DNA of 64,000 bases from JASLEW01 sp963732005 (lineage in GTDB: Bacteria > Acidobacteriota > Thermoanaerobaculia > Multivoradales > UBA5704): positions 806,001 through 870,000 of the forward strand of contig CAVSXT010000004.1 of assembly GCA_963732005.1 (NCBI GenBank), written 5' to 3'. A program made the translations under genes and the position numbers. Positions 59,177-64,000 of this stretch are shown here, in pieces. The number at the start of each line of letters is the position of its first letter. Position 1 is the first letter of the stretch. A model generated the notes under the pieces. The model ran no database searches, was not told the origin of the DNA, and was given only the letters and a program-made list of their open reading frames with translations.

Positions 59177-61616
59177 TGGGGTCGAGCTGGATCGCCGCCA
59201 GTGCCGGGACGAGGTTGGCCGCGAGCGCCAGGCTGCTCACCACCGCCGCGGTGAGGATCAGGATCGCCGGCTCGACCGGATTGACGCCGTAGAGCAGGCT
59301 GGCGGCGAGCCGATTGAACGCCAGGGCGATGGCGAGGCCAGCGGCAAGGCCCAGGCCGCATTGCACCATGCCGTCGCGCAGCACCACGGCGAGGAGCTGG
59401 CGATGGCCGGCGCCGAGGGCGATGCGGATACCGATCTCACGGGTGCGCCGCGACAGCGCGAAGGCGGTGGCGCCATACAAGCCGACCAGCGCCAGCACCA
59501 GGGCGAGAGTGCCCATGGCCGCCAGCAGGGCCACCGCCATGCGCTGCGGCAGCAGCGGCAGCTCGAGCTGCCGTGCGATCGGCTTGATGTCGAAGAGCGC
59601 CACCCGCGGGTCGAGCGCCCGCACCTCGCGCCGCAGCGCCGCGATCAGGCTCGCCGGGTCGCCGGCGGTGCGCAGGTGAACCGCCACCGCCGGCCGGTAG
59701 TGCTGGAACAGGTCCAGGTAGACGTACGGCGCCTGTCTGGGCGTCAGGTCGAGCTGCTTGGCGTCGTGCGCCACGCCGACGATGACGTGCGGCGTGCCGC
59801 CCACCACCAGCCGCTTGCCCAGCACCGCCGGCGCCGGCTCGCCGGCGAAGAAGCGGCGGACGAAGGCCTCGTTGACCACCACCACGGGCAGCGTCTCCGG
59901 CCGGTCGGTCGCGGTGAATTCCCGGCCCGCGGCCAGGCCTGCCTGCATGGTCGAGAAATACTCCGGCGCCACCCAGTTGACGGCGATCTGCGGCGCGCCC
60001 TCGCCCGGGCGCCGCGGCACGTAGCCCTCGGGAGCCGCGCCGGTGGTGGCCAGCATGACGCTGAACGGCAGCCGCGTCGCCAGGCTCGCCGAGGTGACGC
60101 CTGGCAGCTCGCGCAGCCGCGTCTCGAGCCGCTCGAAGAAGCGCTGGCCGGTCTTCGCGTCGTAGCCCGCATACCCGAGGTTGAGCGAGGCGACCAGCAG
60201 GCCCTGAGCGCGGAAACCCAGGTCGGTGGTTTCGGCGTTGCCCAGGCTGCGGAAGAACAGGCCGGCGCCGACCAGCAGCACGAAGGTGGCGGCGATCTGG
60301 GCGGTGACCAGGGCACCGCGCACTTGCAGCAGGGCGCGCAGCGGCGCCCGCCGCGCCGCCGGGGCGGTGCCACCCTCCCGCATCGCACTCGCCAGCCGCG
60401 GTCGGACGAGCTGCAGCGCAGGCACCAGGCCGAAAAGCACTCCGGTCAACAGAGCCAGGCCGAGAGTGAGGACCAGGACGCGCGAGTCGAGCTCGACCTG
60501 GAAGGAGATCGGCAGCTGCATCGGCAGGCGCCAGGAGCTGAGCAGGCGACTCGCCCCGAAGGCCAGCGCCAGCCCGATCGCGCCCCCGGCGACGCCGAGC
60601 ACCAGGCTCTCGCTAACCAGCAGACGGACCAGGCGCGCGGTCCTGGCGCCGAGCGCCAGCCGGATACCGATCTCGCGCCGCCGCGCCGCGCCGCGGGCCA
60701 GGAAGAGCCCGGCGGCGTTGGCGCAGGCGACCGCCAGGACCAGGCCGACCACCACCTGCAGCAGCGCCGACAGGGCGACCATGCCGCCGCGCATCGGCGG
60801 ATAGATCCTCGCCTGCGACTCCGGCAACAGGCTCAGGCCGACGCCCTCGTTCTCGCGCGGATAGAGCTGGCGCAGGCGGCCGGCGAGCGCATCCATGGCG
60901 TCCGCCGCCTGGCGCAGGCTGACCCCCGGACGCAGCCGCCCGGTGAGCTGCAGCCAGTCGGAGTCGCGCTGGTGCAGCAGATCGGCTCCCGGGATCACCG
61001 CCGGCTGCATCGACAGCGGCGTCCAGACCTCCGCCAGCAGGCCGGTGTTGGGACCGGTGAAGCCGGCTGGCGCGACGCCGACCACCTTGAAGACGGTCCC
61101 GTTGAGAGCAACGGTCCTGCCCAGGACCCGGGGGTCGCCGCCGAAATGGCGCCGCCAGAAGCCGTCGCCGATCACCGTCTCAGGGCTGGCCAGGCGGTCG
61201 TCCGCGGGCTCGAAGGCGCGGCCCAGCGCCGGCCTGACCCCCAGAGTCGAGAAGTAGTTCGCCGACACCAGCGCGCCGACCACCAGCTGGCTGCTCGCGC
61301 CGTCGCCGACCACGAACGCCTGGTTGGCCTCGGCGCAGAGCGCGGTGAAAACGCCGTTGGCGCGCTCGAAGTCGCGGTAGTTGGGGTAGGAGACGGAAGC
61401 CCAGTCCAGCCCCGATGCGAAGTGAGAATAGATCCGCACCAGCCGCTCCGGCGCCGCCACCGGCAGGGGCCGCAGCAGGATCGCGTCGACGAAGCTGAAC
61501 ACCGCGGCGTTGGCGCCGATGGCGAGGCCCAGGGTGGCGACGATCACCGCCGAGAAGGCGGGCCGGCGGCGCAGCGTGCGCAGGGCGAGACGCAGGTCCT
61601 CGGCGAGATCGATCAT
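59154..61616 (-). CDS. ADOP-type MacB/FtsX ABC transporter permease
   Basis: 820 residues. N-terminal LRTLRRRPAFSAVIVATLGLAIGANAAVFSFVD with the first membrane segment, a periplasmic MacB-like core domain, FtsX segment ARRREIGIRLALGARTARLVRLLVSESLVLG, a second core domain, and a second FtsX block SRRTREIGIRIALGAGHRQLLAVVLRDG. No ATPase is adjacent, as is typical of these orphan duplicated permeases of Acidobacteriota. Upstream extension of the frame overlaps the reductase gene and is rejected. Confidence 0.9.
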   Translation of the reverse strand: MIDLAEDLRLALRTLRRRPAFSAVIVATLGLAIGANAAVFSFVDAILLRPLPVAAPERLVRIYSHFASGLDWASVSYPNYRDFERANGVFTALCAEANQAFVVGDGASSQLVVGALVSANYFSTLGVRPALGRAFEPADDRLASPETVIGDGFWRRHFGGDPRVLGRTVALNGTVFKVVGVAPAGFTGPNTGLLAEVWTPLSMQPAVIPGADLLHQRDSDWLQLTGRLRPGVSLRQAADAMDALAGRLRQLYPRENEGVGLSLLPESQARIYPPMRGGMVALSALLQVVVGLVLAVACANAAGLFLARGAARRREIGIRLALGARTARLVRLLVSESLVLGVAGGAIGLALAFGASRLLSSWRLPMQLPISFQVELDSRVLVLTLGLALLTGVLFGLVPALQLVRPRLASAMREGGTAPAARRAPLRALLQVRGALVTAQIAATFVLLVGAGLFFRSLGNAETTDLGFRAQGLLVASLNLGYAGYDAKTGQRFFERLETRLRELPGVTSASLATRLPFSVMLATTGAAPEGYVPRRPGEGAPQIAVNWVAPEYFSTMQAGLAAGREFTATDRPETLPVVVVNEAFVRRFFAGEPAPAVLGKRLVVGGTPHVIVGVAHDAKQLDLTPRQAPYVYLDLFQHYRPAVAVHLRTAGDPASLIAALRREVRALDPRVALFDIKPIARQLELPLLPQRMAVALLAAMGTLALVLALVGLYGATAFALSRRTREIGIRIALGAGHRQLLAVVLRDGMVQCGLGLAAGLAIALAFNRLAASLLYGVNPVEPAILILTAAVVSSLALAANLVPALAAIQLDPKQALGTE

Positions 61617-61744
61617 CGAGCGCTCCTCAGGGGAGCCGGTCGCTCCGCCCCGCGCGCCGCCGGCCGTCCTGTATCTCATACGAAAGCGACGGTGCGAAGT
61701 TCTGCACGCCGGTGGCCGCTTGGGCCGCACCCGTGACCGGAGCC

Positions 61745-62506
61745 TCAGCCGGTGAGGACGCTGCCGCCGTTGACGCTCAGGGTTTCGCCGGTGATGTGGC
61801 GGGCCAGCGGCGAGGCGAGGAACATCACCGGGCCGGCGACGTCCTCGGCGCTGGCGATGCGCCCGAGCGGGATGCCGGCCAGCGCTGCCACGCGCCCGGC
61901 CCCGGAAAGCGCCGCCGCGGTCATGTCGGTGTCCACCCAGCCGGGGGACACCGCGTTGACGCGCACCCGCGGCGCCAGCTCGCGGGCCCATGAGCGGGTG
62001 GCGGCGGTCATCGCTCCCTTGCTCGCCGCGTATGGGCTGTACCCCGGCTCGCCGCGCTGCCCGGCGGTCGAGGTGATGTTGACGATGCAGCCGTCGGCGG
62101 CCCGCTCCAGCAGCGGCACCGCGGCGGCGGCGCAGAGAAACGAGCCTGTGACGTTGATCGCCAGGGTCTCGTCGAGCCCGGCGGCGTCGAGCTCGGCGAG
62201 CGGATTGGGCGCCCAGATCCCGGCATTGTTGACCAGCGTGTCGAGCGCCCCCCATTCGGCGGCGACGAAGGCCAACATGGCGCGGATGGCCGCCGCGTCG
62301 CGCAGGTCGCAGCGGCGTTTCAGGTGGCGTGGCGGATCGCCGCCGGGGGCGGCCAGCTCGCCGAGCAGCGCCGCGGCGAGGTCCTCGCGGGATTGGTAGT
62401 GGACGAGCACCGCGGCGCCGGCGCGGGCGAACAGGCGGCAGCACGCGGCGCCGATGCCGCGGCTGCCGCCGGTCACCAGCACCCGGCGGCCCCGGAGGTC
62501 GATCAA
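61745..62506 (-). CDS. Short-chain dehydrogenase/reductase, FabG-like
   Basis: 253 residues from a TTG that overlaps the thiolase stop (TTGA). Cofactor motif TGGSRGIG, NNAG, catalytic serine in NITSTAGQ, Y-x3-K in YSPYAASK, and a C-terminal NGGSVLTG. Coupling to a thiolase suggests 3-oxoacyl or acetoacetyl-CoA reduction. Confidence 0.9.
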   Translation of the reverse strand: MIDLRGRRVLVTGGSRGIGAACCRLFARAGAAVLVHYQSREDLAAALLGELAAPGGDPPRHLKRRCDLRDAAAIRAMLAFVAAEWGALDTLVNNAGIWAPNPLAELDAAGLDETLAINVTGSFLCAAAAVPLLERAADGCIVNITSTAGQRGEPGYSPYAASKGAMTAATRSWARELAPRVRVNAVSPGWVDTDMTAAALSGAGRVAALAGIPLGRIASAEDVAGPVMFLASPLARHITGETLSVNGGSVLTG

Positions 62507-63699
62507 TGGACGCTCTCGCCGCTCTCCACCAGCATGGCGATGCCCTGGCCGCCGCCGATGCAGGCCGAAGCGACGCCCAGCCCGCCGCCACGCCGGCCGA
62601 GCTCCTTGAGCAGGGTGATGAGCAGGCGGGTGCCGGAGGCGCCGAGCGGATGGCCGAGCGCGATGGCGCCGCCGTTGACGTTGAGCTTGTCGACGTCGAG
62701 CTGCAGCTCGCGGATCACCGCCAGGACCTGACCGGCGAACGCCTCGTTGATCTCGAGCAGATCGAGGTCGGCGAGCTGCAGGCCGGTCTTGGCCAGCACG
62801 GCGCGGATCGCCGGCGCCGGCCCGATGCCCATGCGCGAGGGCTCGACCCCGACCACCGACCAGCCGCGGATGCGCCCGAGCGGCTTCCAGCCCTTCTCGC
62901 GGGCGTGCTCGGCGGTGGTGAGCAGCATCATGGCGGCGCCGTCGACGATGCCGGAGGCGTTGCCGGCGGTGACGAAGCCGTCCTTGTCGAAGGCCGGCGG
63001 CAAGGCGGCGAGATCCGCCATCGTGCTCTCCGGGCGCAGGTGGTCGTCGCGCTCGACGAGCTTCGCCTTCTTACCCTTGCCGACCTCGACCGGCACCACC
63101 TCCTGGGAGAGCTTGCAGCTGTCCCAGGCGGCGCCGGCGCGGCGTTGCGACAGCAGCGCGTACTCGTCCTGGTCGGCGCGGGTGATGCCGTAGTCACGCG
63201 CGAGGTTGTTGCTGGTCTGGGCCATGTAGTAGCCGCAGTAGGAGTCGAACAGGGCCACCATCAGCAGGTCGTCGAGCTTGCCCTGGCCGAGCTTGAAGCC
63301 GCGGCGGGCGCCCCAGATCACGTGCGGCGTCTGCGACATGTTCTCCATGCCCCCGACCAGGCAGGTGGTGGCTTCGCCGGTCAGCAGCAGCTGCGCGCCG
63401 GAGATCACCGACTGGATGCCGGAGCCGCACAGGCGGTTGACGGTCAGCGCCGGCACCTCCTTCGGCAGCCCGGCCTTGAGCGCCACGTGGCGCGCGCCGT
63501 AGATGGCGTCCGGCGAGGTCTGCAGGGCGTTGCCGACCACCGCGTGGTCGATCTCGCTGCCCTCGACGCCGAGGCGGTCGAGCAGGGCGCGGGCGGCGTG
63601 GGCGGCGAGATCGATCGCCGAGATCTCGGCGAAGGCGCCGTTGTAGTCGATCATCGGGGTGCGCACCCCGTCGACGAGGACCAGCTCTTCCATTTTCAT
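62503..63699 (-). CDS. Thiolase (acetyl-CoA C-acetyltransferase)
   Basis: 398 residues. Catalytic cysteine in NRLCGSGIQSV, GGMENMSQTPH, NEAFAGQV, GGAIALGHPLGASG (His) and CIGGGQGIA (Cys). Full-length degradative/biosynthetic thiolase. Forms a two-gene operon with the reductase, consistent with acetoacetyl-CoA or beta-oxidation chemistry. Confidence 0.95.
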   Translation of the reverse strand: MKMEELVLVDGVRTPMIDYNGAFAEISAIDLAAHAARALLDRLGVEGSEIDHAVVGNALQTSPDAIYGARHVALKAGLPKEVPALTVNRLCGSGIQSVISGAQLLLTGEATTCLVGGMENMSQTPHVIWGARRGFKLGQGKLDDLLMVALFDSYCGYYMAQTSNNLARDYGITRADQDEYALLSQRRAGAAWDSCKLSQEVVPVEVGKGKKAKLVERDDHLRPESTMADLAALPPAFDKDGFVTAGNASGIVDGAAMMLLTTAEHAREKGWKPLGRIRGWSVVGVEPSRMGIGPAPAIRAVLAKTGLQLADLDLLEINEAFAGQVLAVIRELQLDVDKLNVNGGAIALGHPLGASGTRLLITLLKELGRRGGGLGVASACIGGGQGIAMLVESGESVH

Positions 63700-63713
63700 C
63701 TGCGATTTGCCCC

Positions 63714-64000
63714 CTAGATGTCTTCCAGGTCGCCGGTGCCGGCGCCGAGAGCGCGGGTTGCCGCGGCATGGAAGCGGCGCCGCCAGCGGTTCAGGTTGCT
63801 TGCCGGGTCGATGCGGTGGGCCAGCAGCACGAAGACCCGCGACTGCCGCGGATCGATCCACAGGCTGCCGCCCGCGAAACCCGTGTGTCCATAGGAGCCG
63901 GCCGACAGCGCCGGTCCCCCTCCTCCGCGATGCCGCCGCCGCCACCAGCCCAAGGCAAACGGGCCGGTGCCGGCGAGCGCCGCGGCGGTCTCCTCTGCGT
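63714..64000 (-). CDS. Serine hydrolase (class C beta-lactamase-like), C-terminal part
   Basis: About 95 C-terminal residues, continuing off the right edge. GSYGHTGFAGGSLWIDPRQSRVFVLLAHRIDP contains the HTG motif (equivalent of KTG) and the following strand of beta-lactamase/transpeptidase-like hydrolases. The stop lies 15 bases before the thiolase start. Confidence 0.85.
   Translation of the reverse strand, partial: AEETAAALAGTGPFALGWWRRRHRGGGGPALSAGSYGHTGFAGGSLWIDPRQSRVFVLLAHRIDPASNLNRWRRRFHAAATRALGAGTGDLEDI

Noticed and set aside
59361..61736. Long rightward open frame opposite the ADOP permease.
   Set aside because: Low-complexity R/Q/G-rich translation antisense to a clear permease; a compositional artefact.
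61617..62591. Upstream extension of the permease frame through the reductase gene.
   Set aside because: The permease starts naturally at MIDLAEDLRLALRTL (61616); the extension overlaps the reductase out of frame.
1..64000. CRISPR arrays, tRNA or rRNA genes, including a tRNA as integration target.
   Set aside because: No regularly spaced repeats and no recognisable tRNA or rRNA segments were seen; both recombinase-proximal junctions lie by protein-coding genes.

Overview
High-GC bacterial DNA, most likely from an Acidobacteriota genome. The right end (about 56.0-64.0 kb) is ordinary chromosome: agmatinase, family I pyrophosphatase, a Nudix hydrolase, an 820-residue ADOP-type MacB/FtsX permease (a family greatly expanded in Acidobacteriota), an FabG-like reductase, a thiolase and a serine hydrolase. 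No rRNA, tRNA or CRISPR array was recognised. The taxonomic call is inference from gene families and base composition.

From 1 to about 55.93 kb the window is dominated by mobile DNA. Element A (1-10.9 kb, continuing off the left edge) reads leftward as primase, P-loop ATPase, XRE regulator, RuvC-like nuclease and TraD/VirD4-like ATPase, with a HEPN-type protein, a DNA methyltransferase and a serine recombinase on its right side. Element B (39.3-55.93 kb) carries the same core in the opposite orientation (truncated primase, ATPase, XRE, RuvC-like, a nuclease-like gene, TraD-like ATPase), then a lower-GC cargo (CBS protein, secreted metalloprotease, peptidoglycan-binding protein), a membrane protein, a 999-residue TraG/HerA-type ATPase and a large serine recombinase that abuts the chromosome. 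Element C (28.97-35.84 kb) is the remains of a third element: a recombinase C-terminus, RadC, two ribbon-helix-helix-like proteins and XRE genes.

Between A and C lie accessory or chromosomal genes: an orphan HicA, a DUF4238 protein, a HicB/HicA pair, a zinc-ribbon protein, a PD-(D/E)XK nuclease, a plasmid-type small protein, an interrupted DUF932 gene, an ECF-sigma / secreted microprotein / anti-sigma-TPR locus, a secreted glycosidase-like protein and a polytopic WsfD-like membrane protein.

The mobile DNA has itself been invaded by insertion sequences whose ends and target duplications can be read directly. IS21-A (2530-5999, duplication CGGAG) splits the element A ATPase gene. IS21-B copy 1 (17265-22292, duplication CGAGT) splits the DUF932 gene and is itself split by an IS3 element (17561-19133, duplication AGC/GCT). 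IS21-B copy 2 (35843-39294, exactly the same 3452-bp net length) has no duplication and joins elements C and B. IS21-D (29752-32651, duplication GGCGGGAG) sits inside a truncated IS21-C, which sits inside the element C recombinase. A 615-bp miniature (41227-41841, duplication CGCTTGA) carries only a zinc-finger gene.

The most distinctive signals are: a palindrome TTCCGC-N2-GCGGAA repeated in front of the XRE operons and of the primase, methyltransferase and small-gene/recombinase units, which looks like one regulon; a primase whose Toprim and CHC2 zinc domains are in reversed order; recombinases whose 3' ends contain a shared CCAAGATGCTG-N8-TGCACGCA module and whose stop codon is supplied by flanking DNA; an IS21 group with conserved extra genes and a zinc-finger-only mini-element; and two uncharacterised nuclease-like genes. 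No relaxase or type IV secretion channel is visible, so self-transfer cannot be claimed.
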